DNA from: Porphyra umbilicalis
Taxonomy: Eukaryota > Rhodophyta > Bangiophyceae > Bangiales > Bangiaceae
DNA length: 64,000 nt
Assembly (NCBI GenBank): GCA_002049455.2
Contig: KV918794.1
Location: 1 to 64,000, forward strand
Reading direction: 5' to 3'
Shown here: positions 55,836-64,000 of the stretch, piece after piece
How positions within the stretch are numbered: position 1 is the stretch's first letter
Layout: each line of letters begins with the position of its first letter
Program-made: the position numbers and the translations under genes
Notes under the pieces: model-generated
The model's database searches: none
The model's input: the letters and a program-made list of their open reading frames with translations, nothing else
Told to the model about the DNA's origin: nothing

Positions 55836-57236
55836 GATGGTGAGTGGCAGGCAATACAGGTCGGCAAAGACACGGGCCGCGTGGAGCAGACGGGCTCGGC
55901 AAAACCACAGGGAGGGGCGCCCCGCCGGGTGCCGTGGTCGCGACAAAGACCAGGACGGGCCACCGTGGCGCGCCTTGGCGCAGCAAGCTGGCTCCGCGAC
56001 CAAGTCGGTGCATTGACGACCTCGTGAGTGGATTTGATCTGCCCTCGTGTGCCAATTGCGTGCCTGCCAATGCTTCAAGGCACGGTTCGTGGCCAAAGGA
56101 CGCACGGACCCACCCCGGCATCATGCATGATGCCCCCTTTGGCCATCGGCCATAACGAATTGGCCGTGCGGCAGACGTAGATTGCAGCGCGGGTCTGAGG
56201 CGCCGCTCGGCCAATCGCGTCTGGGGGGTCGGGCGAGCCCCGGTCCAGCCCACAGAACGCGGTGGACACGCAAGCGGCGTTTCCTCGCCCTGCCCCACCC
56301 CCCCCCCCGCCAACCATCGCGGGCTGGTCGCGCCGGCACAGACGTCCTCCTCCCCAGACGGTCTGGGGCAGACTCAGTCCGTGGACGCACGGCAACGAGC
56401 AGTGGAGGTTGCTGGCGTTTGGTCGCCAAGGGGGGGGTTGGCGGGGCTTGGCGTGAGGCCTGAACGCGCGAGCCGCCGGCGGCGCCGCTGCCGCCGCTGC
56501 CGCCGCTGCCGCCGCCGCCGCCGCGGGCACCCCCTTCCTCTGCTGCGCGTCTGGCGCAGGTTTGCGCCGGCGGCGCGCCTACCGCCACCGCCGCCCACCT
56601 GGCCGCAGCCGCTCGGTGGCCGTGCGCAGGGCGTGGGCGCCGGCGCGGGAGCGGGCCCCCAGGGATCCGCCGCTCGTGCTTCCACTAACAAGGTGCCCCG
56701 TGGCAGGCAGACGGCGCAGGCGGGCCGGCGGCCGCCCACGCCTGCAGGCGGCGACGCTGCGCCCGCAGTGTCGGCGACGCCGTGGGCGTGCCACCCTGTC
56801 CCACTTTTTTTTTTTGGCTTGGTCCCGCTGCGTGACCGCCGGCGGCCAACCACAGACGCAGGCGCTCAGCCGCCGGTGGGCCGCCGTCGACTTTTTTGTT
56901 GGTGTTCACATCTTTGGGAGGGGGGGGGGGGGGCGTCGATCCCGCCTGCGGGTCGCAGGTGAAAAGGCGCCGCGCCGCCGCCGGCGTTGTTCGGCGACGC
57001 TGCCGCTGGGCCCCCACCCCCCGCCGTCGTTGCGCACGGCAGGCGGCTGCCACTGCAATTCCCCTCGTCCCTGCGTTGGGTGTCGGTGCGGCCCTGCGTG
57101 GTGTGCTTCCCCCCCTCTCCTTGTGCGCCGCTTTGGTCTGACCCCCCCCGCCCCCCCCTCCTCCCCCCCCCCTCATCCCCCCCTTCCTTCTCCCCCCCCC
57201 CCTTCTCGGCCTCTCCTGCCCACCCCCCTGGTCGCG
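55836..57236. promoter_or_regulatory. Divergent intergenic region
   Basis: 1.4 kb between the elongase and Ap4A phosphorylase start codons. GC-rich beyond 56450. CCAAT-type boxes (CCAATCG near 56213, reverse ATTGG near 56158) are seen. CT-rich DNA with C runs (57140-57230) precedes the phosphorylase ATG. No gene is supported. Confidence 0.45.
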
Positions 57237-58361
57237 ATGGCAGGTGCGCCCGCGGCGCTGCTTGAGCTGGCCCGCGCCGCCTCGGCCCGTGCGCTCGCGT
57301 GCGGCTCCCTGGCGCCGCTGGCAACGACGACGTCGGTGCACCCCGACCGGGGCATCCCCTTCCTCCTCCACACGCTGTCCGGACCGCGCAAGCCGACGGC
57401 CGTCGACCCGACGGTGCCGCCCCCCCCCCCCCCCCCGGCGGGCGCCCCAAATTCAACCCCTTCCTCCCCTACGACCCGACCCTGTTTGTCGCCGACGCCC
57501 CCCCCCGCCACGTCATCCTCCTCAACAAGTTCCCCGTCACGGCGCACCACCTGCTCATCGTCACGGCCGCGTACGAGCGGCAGTCGTCGCTGTTGTCCGC
57601 GGCCGACTTTGACGCCGCGTGGGCGGTGCTCGCCGCCGTCGACGGCCTCGCCTTTTACAATGCGGGGGGGATGGCGGGCGCGAGCCAACACCACAAGCAC
57701 CTCCAAGTCGTGCCGGGGCCGCTGGCGCCGGGCGCCCAGGGGGGGGGGGGGGGCGCACCCCCGTGGAAGCCGCCCTCCGCGCGTCGGCACCGCCGCGGGG
57801 GGGGGGGGGGGGGGGGGGGACCTCTACGCCTGCGACGCCTTTCCGTTTGCGCACGCCGTGTGCCGCGTGGATGACATCCCCCTCGGCACGGGGGGGGGGG
57901 CGCCCCTCATGGAGCGCTACACGCGCATGCTGCACGCCTTTTTGCGCGACGTGCCGGGGCTCGAGGCGGCCGCGGCGGGGGGGGGGGGGGGGGCCGCCGA
58001 CGCCGACGGCTCGGCCGACGGGGGCGGCGGGGGGGCGCCCCCCCCCGTCGGCGCCAATGGCCACGGCAATAGTCACGGCAATGGCGCCGGCAATGGCGGC
58101 GGCGGCGGCGACACGGCCAATGGGGGCGCCAATGGCACCCCCCTCGCCCCTGGGCGGCCGAGCCCCTTTCCGTACAACCTGCTGCTGACGCGGGAGCACC
58201 TGTGGGTGGTGCCCCGCCGCGCCGAGTGCGCCGGTGGCGTTAGCCTCAACTCGTTGGCCTACGCGGGGGGGCTGCTCGTGCGCGACGCGGAGCAGGCGTC
58301 GTCGGTGTTGCGCGACGGGGGGGTCGCCGCCCTCGCGCACTGCGCCTTCCCGCGGACCTAG
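57237..58361 (+). CDS. Ap4A phosphorylase (ATP adenylyltransferase)
   Basis: Starts at ATG 57237 (MAGAPAALLELARAASARAL). Motifs: GIPFLLHTLSGPRKP; NPFLPYDPTLFV; HVILLNKFPVTAHHLLIVT; AFYNAGGMAGASQHHKHLQV, the HIT-like catalytic H-x-H-Q equivalent; FPFAHAVCRVD; YNLLLTREHLWVVPRR; and LNSLAYAGGLLV. This is the order of yeast APA1/APA2-type enzymes, which split diadenosine tetraphosphate with phosphate to ATP and ADP. The frame shifts out at a 17-C run (57420-57436) and back at G runs (57739-57753 or 57797-57819), so the start and end share one frame and the catalytic part another. I read this as homopolymer length error. A Gly/Asn/His-rich linker precedes the last domain. Confidence 0.85.
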   Translation: MAGAPAALLELARAASARALACGSLAPLATTTSVHPDRGIPFLLHTLSGPRKPTAVDPTVPPPPPPPAGAPNSTPSSPTTRPCLSPTPPPATSSSSTSSPSRRTTCSSSRPRTSGSRRCCPRPTLTPRGRCSPPSTASPFTMRGGWRARANTTSTSKSCRGRWRRAPRGGGGAHPRGSRPPRVGTAAGGGGGGGDLYACDAFPFAHAVCRVDDIPLGTGGGAPLMERYTRMLHAFLRDVPGLEAAAAGGGGGAADADGSADGGGGGAPPPVGANGHGNSHGNGAGNGGGGGDTANGGANGTPLAPGRPSPFPYNLLLTREHLWVVPRRAECAGGVSLNSLAYAGGLLVRDAEQASSVLRDGGVAALAHCAFPRT

Positions 58362-59823
58362 GTTGGCGGGGGGGCGGGGGGGGGGGGGGGCGGCGGCGGC
58401 GACGTGTGGGGCGGGTGGGGGTCACGTGGGCGGGCACGTGACGTGTCATGGAGGGTGGTGGTGGTGGTGGTGGTGGGTAGGGCTGGCATGTGGCGCGTAG
58501 GGTGACGCGGTGGCGTAGGCGGGAGCGCAGAGGTGGGGGCGGGGAGGCTCGTGGGGGCGGCCCGTTTTTTTCTCGGGCGCCCCCCATTTCTCCGAGTCGA
58601 ACGTGGAGCGTTGCGCGCAGTGTGCGCTGCGGGCGAGGCACAGTGGGGAGGGTGGCCGAGGGGTGCGACTGGCCCTGTTCTTTTTCGATGCTGTATCGTC
58701 TGGGCTCTTTTATTGGTGTGGTCTGGTGGCGTGATCACACGCCCGGCCTTTTTCTGCAAATTGCATGGGCAAACGGGCAAGACCGCCGAGGGGTCGCGCA
58801 CGCCACAGCAGCTCGGCGCCACACGCCCGCCCTGTGCCGCTCACGGACCGTTGGATGCGCGCGCTGGTCGTCGTTTGCTTGGGTGCACCCGCGGCAAGTA
58901 CGGTTTGGTGCCAGAAGCGCATCGTAGCGCTTTGGCTTTCAGACCGTGGCACTGCGGCTGCTGCTCGTGCTGTCGGGACCGAGCCCCGGAGGACGTGCGG
59001 CTGTGGAGTGGGTTGCTGTACAGTACGTGACGTGCCGCAGCTGGGCGTTTGTTTCCCCTGACCGAAACTGTCGATTGCCGTGGTTGCTCGAGCAACTGTC
59101 AGCTGCATCTGGTCAGCGGAGATAGGAATTGCCCAAATTCGCATTCACAGGAAACCTGTGAACAGACGCTGTGAGAATGAGGGGGGGGGGGGGGGGGCGC
59201 CCTGGGGGGGGGCGGGGGGGGGGGGTTAGTTGGACCGCGGTCCAATTATGGACCGATTGAGAAGCGATTTTTGCTTGGGTGGCCGCGATTCCTTGGGATT
59301 GCGGGTATCTGCATCATTGACCACCGCCACTCTTCACGGAGATTGGGGCCACTGCGTTGCGCGCGCGCACGTTTCTCGGCGGCCGCCGACTGAGCGCTTC
59401 GTGCGCACCCGGCTCGACCACGGTGGGGTGGTGGGTACACCGGATGGCGGGCGCGACGGGATCCCGGTCGGCTTGCAATGCCGTGACTGGCGGTGCCGTC
59501 GCCTGGTCAACCCTATGGGTGTTGGTCGTCCACTACGGCGGCCGAGGGCGTGGGGAGTGCGGGGGGTTCCCCCGCCTTTCCCCACGTGACTTGCACGGGT
59601 ACCATTCGGGGGTGGTTACGTGTGATGCGATCAAGGTCTTTTTGGGGCGTACGTTGCATGTCCGTTCGGGTGTGGAGCATGTGGGGGGTGCCGCGTGTCG
59701 TCAGTGTCATGTGCCTTGTTCTTGTACTCACGCCCCCGCTTCTTTTTTCTCTTTGTGTGTCCTATGCTCGGCACTGTTTGCTGTTCTTTTTCTTTTTTGT
59801 GTTGTCGTCTATATAGTTTCTTC
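58362..59823. other. Intergenic region
   Basis: G-rich and GGT/GTG repeats at 58370-58480 (including about seven GGT units), further G runs at 59180-59222, then balanced sequence. The last 80 bases before 59824 are pyrimidine-rich and end in CTATATAG, which could be a 3' splice site, placing a 5' exon in this region. Confidence 0.5.
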
Positions 59824-62277
59824 ATGGAGCCGGTTACCAACGCCGCCGAGCAGCGGCTGTACCTCAAGTTCTTTGAGCACCTCGGCATCTCGGAGCAGAA
59901 GAAACTTGCCTTCCTCTGCACTCTATTGCGCAACCTGTACGACGCCGCGTCCAAGCTGGATCTCCACCTCGCCCCCTACGGCGCTACGCTGCATTGCGCC
60001 GTCAGCCGCATGGTCGTGTCCGATAACCCGGAGGAGGCGCCCACGCACCGGTGGATCCGGGTCGTCGACCGATTGGGCTTCTTCACGGACGCGAACACTC
60101 ACTCCGAGCGCATTGTCAACCTCGGCCTCGCGTATGCCTACCGTCACCTCGAGGCGGACGCGCTCGCGGAAGCCAATGCGCTGCTACTGCGGAAGGCCCA
60201 GCCGAGCGCCGGCCGGAAGGAGGCCCCCGTGGTGGAGGATGTACCGCGTGGCGGAGCGCTTGTGTCGACAGGGACCGCCAACCCAGCGGCCGGCGCTGCT
60301 AGTCGCTCGGAGCTGGAGCCCGGGCGGATTGACGGGGGCGATGACGAACAAGAAGAGGAGCTTCCCGCGGGTGGCCTCGTCGTCTCCGCCAACGCGCAGA
60401 CGCCTGGTGACCCCGAGGGCGACAGCGGTGACAAGGAGACGGCGGGGGGGGAGGTTGAGGGCGCGCTGCCTCCTGGGGGGCTTGTCGTATCTGCGCTGGC
60501 GCCTCTCGACGGTACTGTCCATTTACGTGGATCCGGCACTCAAGGGGAAAACGGTGTGGCGAGCGACGAGACCGACTCGGGCAAGCGTCAAGCGGCGGCA
60601 GCTGCTGATGCTGCTGCAGTCGCAGACTCGGCTGATCTAGATGCGGTGGACGACGTTGACGCTGGATCTATCCCGTCCCACGTCCTGCACGACCACCAAC
60701 CAACTGTGCACCCCCCTGCGTCAGCCGTCAAGGTGGTGGCGTCGGTGTTGCGCACGGTCATGGACAAGCCGGACGGGAAGGACGTGCTACGCAAGCTTCT
60801 TGGAGACGGGGTACTTTGCCTTGCTCGCTCGCGGCCGGAACCTCCTCCCGCGGCCGGCACCGCTCGCCCAACTGGAGCCAAGGCGGACGCCGCCGCAGTC
60901 CAGCGCATGTGCCGTGCATGGTGGCCGCATTGGAAGGCCCCGCAAGATCTGGGGAGCACCAAGCCGCCAGACGGTACGTTGGCGTGCCTGCTTAACCGTA
61001 AGCGCTTGTCCGCGTCCTCCCGATGGGCCATCCTCGTCAACCTCGCCGGTGGCATCAGCGCGCTGGAGGACATGAGCTTCAAGTCGTCGCCATTGTTCAA
61101 AAAGGACAAGCTCCCCGTGATCGAGTGCGTGCAGCGGGTGAGCGGCAAGTCGCCGATGAAGATGACTGTCGTGATCGCCTGCATGCTCCTGCTGGTGACC
61201 AAGGAGGAGCAGTTTGCCTCCATCTTGACGGACCTGGCCTTCGCAGGGAGAGCGGACGTGAACAAGAACGCGCCTTTGACGAACGCGTCCCGCCACGAGT
61301 TCATCACCGCGGGGCTCGCTCCATCTGCCTCCATGAGCAACCAAGCGTCGCAGACCGGGTCGCCTTCAACGGGCGGCGGTGCAAACGCGTCCGTGTTTGA
61401 TGATGCACCTCCACAAGACCTCGGTGAGGAGTACTTGTCGATGGCATCGGATGTGGCGCTGGACAACAGCAAGGAGGCGAAGAGACGCCGTGCGCAGCGG
61501 ATGCAAGCCCTCAAGGCCAAGCCGCATACGCGCGGTGCTCGGCCACCGGTTCCCCCCGCATCTACAACGGCGACAGGGCGCGTCTTTGTCGCGAATGGCA
61601 CGAGGTCGGCGCCCGCCGCAGGCGCTGCAGGTGGTGGGCCGGTTGGCGCTCCAGTCGTCGTTACGGTCGTCCAGGGCGGCAATGCATCGGCCACTTCACA
61701 TGAAGCCACCAAGACGGCGCCGCGGCAGCGCCCTTCCCGGTCGCGGAAAGCCACGGCAGGTGTGGTCCGTGAGGCCCCTGCTGCGGTCCGCGGCGGTGCC
61801 GCCGGTGGTGCCCGTGGGCGTGCACGGGTTCCAGCTGGGAAACGCCCGGCAGCCCCGCCTCTTTCAACCGGCGACGCCACGGCCATGCCAAGTGCTACTC
61901 CCAAACCATCTGTTCCTGCTGGAGCGCCAGTCGAGCCGGGCGGTGTTGCAAGGATGGGGGGTAGTGGTGCTCCCAATGTGGTTGTTGGTGGAGCCGTTGC
62001 ACGATCTGTGTCTGAGGGACTCCTGCCTCTAGCGTCTACTTGCTTTTCTGCTCCTTTGTCTGATCAGCCCATTGAGATGGGGCAGAGGGATGTGGGAGAT
62101 GTCGGCGTGGCCAAAGGGGTGCCGCAGTCGGGGGGCAGAAGGGTGGGCGGCTTCGAAACAGCCGAGGAGAAAGACGAGCGTCACGCTCGTGTTGCTGCGG
62201 AAATAGGTGCAGCTCAAGATTCTCTTGACCACTTATGGAAACTGAGGTACCCCGGGGATGCTCCTAGCAGTAAATAA
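59824..62277 (+). CDS. Unrecognised 817-residue protein
   Basis: One open frame from ATG 59824. Three ordered parts: residues 1-120, helical (LYLKFFEHLGISEQKKLAFL, HRWIRVVDRLGFF); about 300-480, helical (VASVLRTVMDKPDGKDVLRK, SSRWAILVNLAGGISALEDM, MKMTVVIACMLLLVTKEEQF); and a short C-terminal helix (EEKDERHARVAAEIGAAQDS). They are joined by acidic and then Arg/Ala/Pro-rich linkers; the linker has two near-repeats of LPxGGLVVSA. No family recognised. It converges on the PIF1-like helicase with only 31 bp between stops. Composition is even, without homopolymer breaks. Possibly a mobile-element protein, by neighbourhood only. Confidence 0.6.
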   Translation: MEPVTNAAEQRLYLKFFEHLGISEQKKLAFLCTLLRNLYDAASKLDLHLAPYGATLHCAVSRMVVSDNPEEAPTHRWIRVVDRLGFFTDANTHSERIVNLGLAYAYRHLEADALAEANALLLRKAQPSAGRKEAPVVEDVPRGGALVSTGTANPAAGAASRSELEPGRIDGGDDEQEEELPAGGLVVSANAQTPGDPEGDSGDKETAGGEVEGALPPGGLVVSALAPLDGTVHLRGSGTQGENGVASDETDSGKRQAAAAADAAAVADSADLDAVDDVDAGSIPSHVLHDHQPTVHPPASAVKVVASVLRTVMDKPDGKDVLRKLLGDGVLCLARSRPEPPPAAGTARPTGAKADAAAVQRMCRAWWPHWKAPQDLGSTKPPDGTLACLLNRKRLSASSRWAILVNLAGGISALEDMSFKSSPLFKKDKLPVIECVQRVSGKSPMKMTVVIACMLLLVTKEEQFASILTDLAFAGRADVNKNAPLTNASRHEFITAGLAPSASMSNQASQTGSPSTGGGANASVFDDAPPQDLGEEYLSMASDVALDNSKEAKRRRAQRMQALKAKPHTRGARPPVPPASTTATGRVFVANGTRSAPAAGAAGGGPVGAPVVVTVVQGGNASATSHEATKTAPRQRPSRSRKATAGVVREAPAAVRGGAAGGARGRARVPAGKRPAAPPLSTGDATAMPSATPKPSVPAGAPVEPGGVARMGGSGAPNVVVGGAVARSVSEGLLPLASTCFSAPLSDQPIEMGQRDVGDVGVAKGVPQSGGRRVGGFETAEEKDERHARVAAEIGAAQDSLDHLWKLRYPGDAPSSK

Positions 62278-62308
62278 GATTAACATGTGTTCCCAGAAGA
62301 ATAATAAC

Positions 62309-64000
62309 CTACAAGCGACGCCACTCCCCATATAACCTCAAAGCAACCGGGTCAGCTCGCAACCGCGACGCCGCAAAAGACTTGATGTGCAACCCACTCT
62401 TCGTTGGCACCCGGCTCAAAGCAGTCTGCACCATGCCCGGCTCAAAACAGTCAGCCAACTCGAGCACTGCTCGGGAGACACTCAAACTCTGGGACATGTG
62501 GATGGTGGTGGCCCAACCCAACACAAACGGCACTTGCAAACGTACGGCCAAGGCACCAGGGTAAGCAAGGATGCGAGCAGTGATCTTCACAGGGGGACAA
62601 GCAACCTCAATCCACGAGTCACCCGCATCATGTACGCCGGCCTGTCCGCGATCCACCCCAACCGGCAGCGTGTGATTGTCGAGCCGGACAATCGGGGTGC
62701 CGTCGGTGTCGTACGAGGAGATGAAGCCGACGCTGCCATGCCACACACCAAGCGCCTTCCGTCGGTTGTTGTTGATGATGACCCGAGCATGAAGACAATG
62801 CGGCACCACGGCAGGAGCCACACAATCCACCAACGCCGCCTTCCTCGAATACTCGGACACAGCGGCGAGGACTGGTCGGCGGAGTGTCGCGTCTCGGTCA
62901 GGGTCCTCCTCCACGTCGTCATCAGCCACAAACAAAGGAGCATCAGCACCAGACGTGAGGCGCCGGAGGCAGGCACGGTTGTGGGCGAGGACCCCCTTGT
63001 GGTGCGGCATTAAATGGAGGACCTCGTACCGCATGCGCTCGTACTCGAGGCCCTCCACCCAGCAGTCCTTGACGAGTTCCTCCACCGCCGGGGAGAAGTT
63101 GCCGACCCGCGCATCGCGGACGGCTCGGATGAAGCTGGGGTCCTTCTGCCGGAAGGAACCAGGTAGGTCCAGGAAGGCGTCGCCAAAAAGGAGCCGCCAG
63201 CAAGGGGCGGTATAGGCCATGGCCCCTTTCACTGGTCCCAGTTGTAGAAAGTCCCCGAAGGCAAACCATAAACAGGGCCGGGAGGAGTCGGACCGCGACT
63301 GGCACAGAAGCTCGTGCATGATGCCCAGCTTGTCTGCACCTACGAGGGAGACCTCGTCAAGCAGCACTGCGCGAACCCGGCTTAGCCGCGCCTTGATCGG
63401 CCGAAAACGGTCGGTCTGCAGCAGACGGGCAGCCTCAAGGCTCGGGTCAATCCGCGTCGGGTCGTAATCACGCACAAAGCCAAAAAAAGAGTGAAAGGTC
63501 ATGCCGCCGGCCGTCTTTGCCGACGTGCCGGTCGGGGCGAGCACGACCACCTCGCCCTCCGCCGGGTAGCGCTGCTGCAGAAAGACTCGCAGGCGCCGCA
63601 GCAGCGTAGACTTGCCGGCACCAGGCCCGCCCGAGATGAAGGCACTGTTGACCCTTGCAAAGAGCTGCTCGCAAACGTCATCCCACCGTCCGGCACCAGC
63701 GAGAAGGCCGATTGGCCCGACACCGTTTGGAGACAGCGCGCCGCCGTCGCTTCCGGCACCTTTCAAACGGCGAACAGAGGGGCCGGCTTGTGCTTCAGTC
63801 CTGCTACCTCCACGGAGCGGGGTACGACCTTGCCGCGCTGGGTGAGCATCTTGCCCATCCCTCTCGACAAAGGAAGAGGGTGGTAGGTCACAAGGCCGCT
63901 GCAGACCAGAGGCAGCCCGTCCCGCGCTTGCAGGAGACCGACCGTCACCGGCGCCCGGAGGGACCACCCGCTGGATTGTTTCCAGCAGGTCACACGCGTC
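62309..64000 (-). CDS. PIF1-like DNA helicase, N-terminus beyond the window
   Basis: Reverse strand; the frame is open to the window edge, so the N-terminus is missing. About 563 residues are visible. Superfamily 1B motifs in order: Walker A SGGPGAGKSTLLRRL; VLAPTGTSAKTAGGMTFHSF (motif Ia); AVLLDEVSLVGADK (Walker B); WFAFGDFLQLGPV (motif III); SFRQKDPSFIRAVRDAR; and near the end WATTIHMSQSLSVSRAVLEL with QTALSRVPTKSGLHI (motifs V-VI). This is a PIF1/RRM3-type 5'-3' helicase core. The motif III-IV spacing and QSLS in place of the usual QG-T make it divergent from housekeeping PIF1, and such forms are common in mobile elements and large DNA viruses. No HUH or Rep motif is visible in the part present. 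Confidence 0.85.
   Translation of the reverse strand, partial: DACDLLETIQRVVPPGAGDGRSPASAGRAASGLQRPCDLPPSSFVERDGQDAHPARQGRTPLRGGSRTEAQAGPSVRRLKGAGSDGGALSPNGVGPIGLLAGAGRWDDVCEQLFARVNSAFISGGPGAGKSTLLRRLRVFLQQRYPAEGEVVVLAPTGTSAKTAGGMTFHSFFGFVRDYDPTRIDPSLEAARLLQTDRFRPIKARLSRVRAVLLDEVSLVGADKLGIMHELLCQSRSDSSRPCLWFAFGDFLQLGPVKGAMAYTAPCWRLLFGDAFLDLPGSFRQKDPSFIRAVRDARVGNFSPAVEELVKDCWVEGLEYERMRYEVLHLMPHHKGVLAHNRACLRRLTSGADAPLFVADDDVEEDPDRDATLRRPVLAAVSEYSRKAALVDCVAPAVVPHCLHARVIINNNRRKALGVWHGSVGFISSYDTDGTPIVRLDNHTLPVGVDRGQAGVHDAGDSWIEVACPPVKITARILAYPGALAVRLQVPFVLGWATTIHMSQSLSVSRAVLELADCFEPGMVQTALSRVPTKSGLHIKSFAASRLRADPVALRLYGEWRRL

Noticed and set aside
62309-64000. Helitron RepHel protein
   Set aside because: The helicase motifs look PIF1-like, but no HUH/Rep part, TC start or CTRR end is visible. 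It cannot be excluded, because the N-terminus is outside the window.

Overview
This window reads as nuclear DNA of a photosynthetic eukaryote with a very GC-rich genome. Three genes encode plastid-type proteins: a membrane-anchored rubredoxin, a DUF760 protein and a DUF3110 protein, each with a transit-like N-terminus. The host genes are compact, with zero to two short introns (about 240-350 bp), most starting GTACGT. Intergenic DNA is full of C/G homopolymers and GCC/GGC simple repeats. A red alga of the Porphyra/Pyropia kind is my best guess from these traits, but the sequence alone does not prove the lineage.

Layout. 1-20400: two head-to-tail copies of a 9-10 kb DNA transposon. Each has a leftward transposase gene of the Plavaka/CACTA-like type and a rightward, unrecognised three-exon accessory gene, divergent around a GC-rich centre. 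Both copies are decayed, but by different lesions. 19551-24218: repeat-rich DNA with two related 0.7 kb MITE-like elements and nested foldback repeats. 25196-31915: rubredoxin, CDP-alcohol phosphotransferase, NSUN5-like rRNA methyltransferase and prefoldin subunit 2. 31916-36055: low-complexity DNA with three adjacent palindromes and one doubtful hypothetical gene. 36056-44239: polyprenol-reductase-like enzyme, protein disulfide isomerase, DUF760 protein and a TDY-type MAP kinase. 44529-47616: two unrecognised coding stretches. 47617-51029: no gene seen. 51030-58361: DUF3110 protein, ribosomal protein uS11 (RPS14), ELO-type fatty acid elongase and Ap4A phosphorylase. 59824-64000: an unrecognised 817-residue protein converging on a PIF1-like helicase that runs off the window end; this pair may be a further mobile element.

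The host genes are housekeeping genes (translation, chaperoning, lipid synthesis, secretory folding, plastid function) and form no evident pathway. Reading frames of three conserved genes (NSUN5, the polyprenol reductase and Ap4A phosphorylase) break exactly at long C or G runs. These breaks are more likely homopolymer length errors or tract instability than true pseudogenes. Splice sites were assigned by eye from family conservation plus GT/AG signals; no search or alignment was run.
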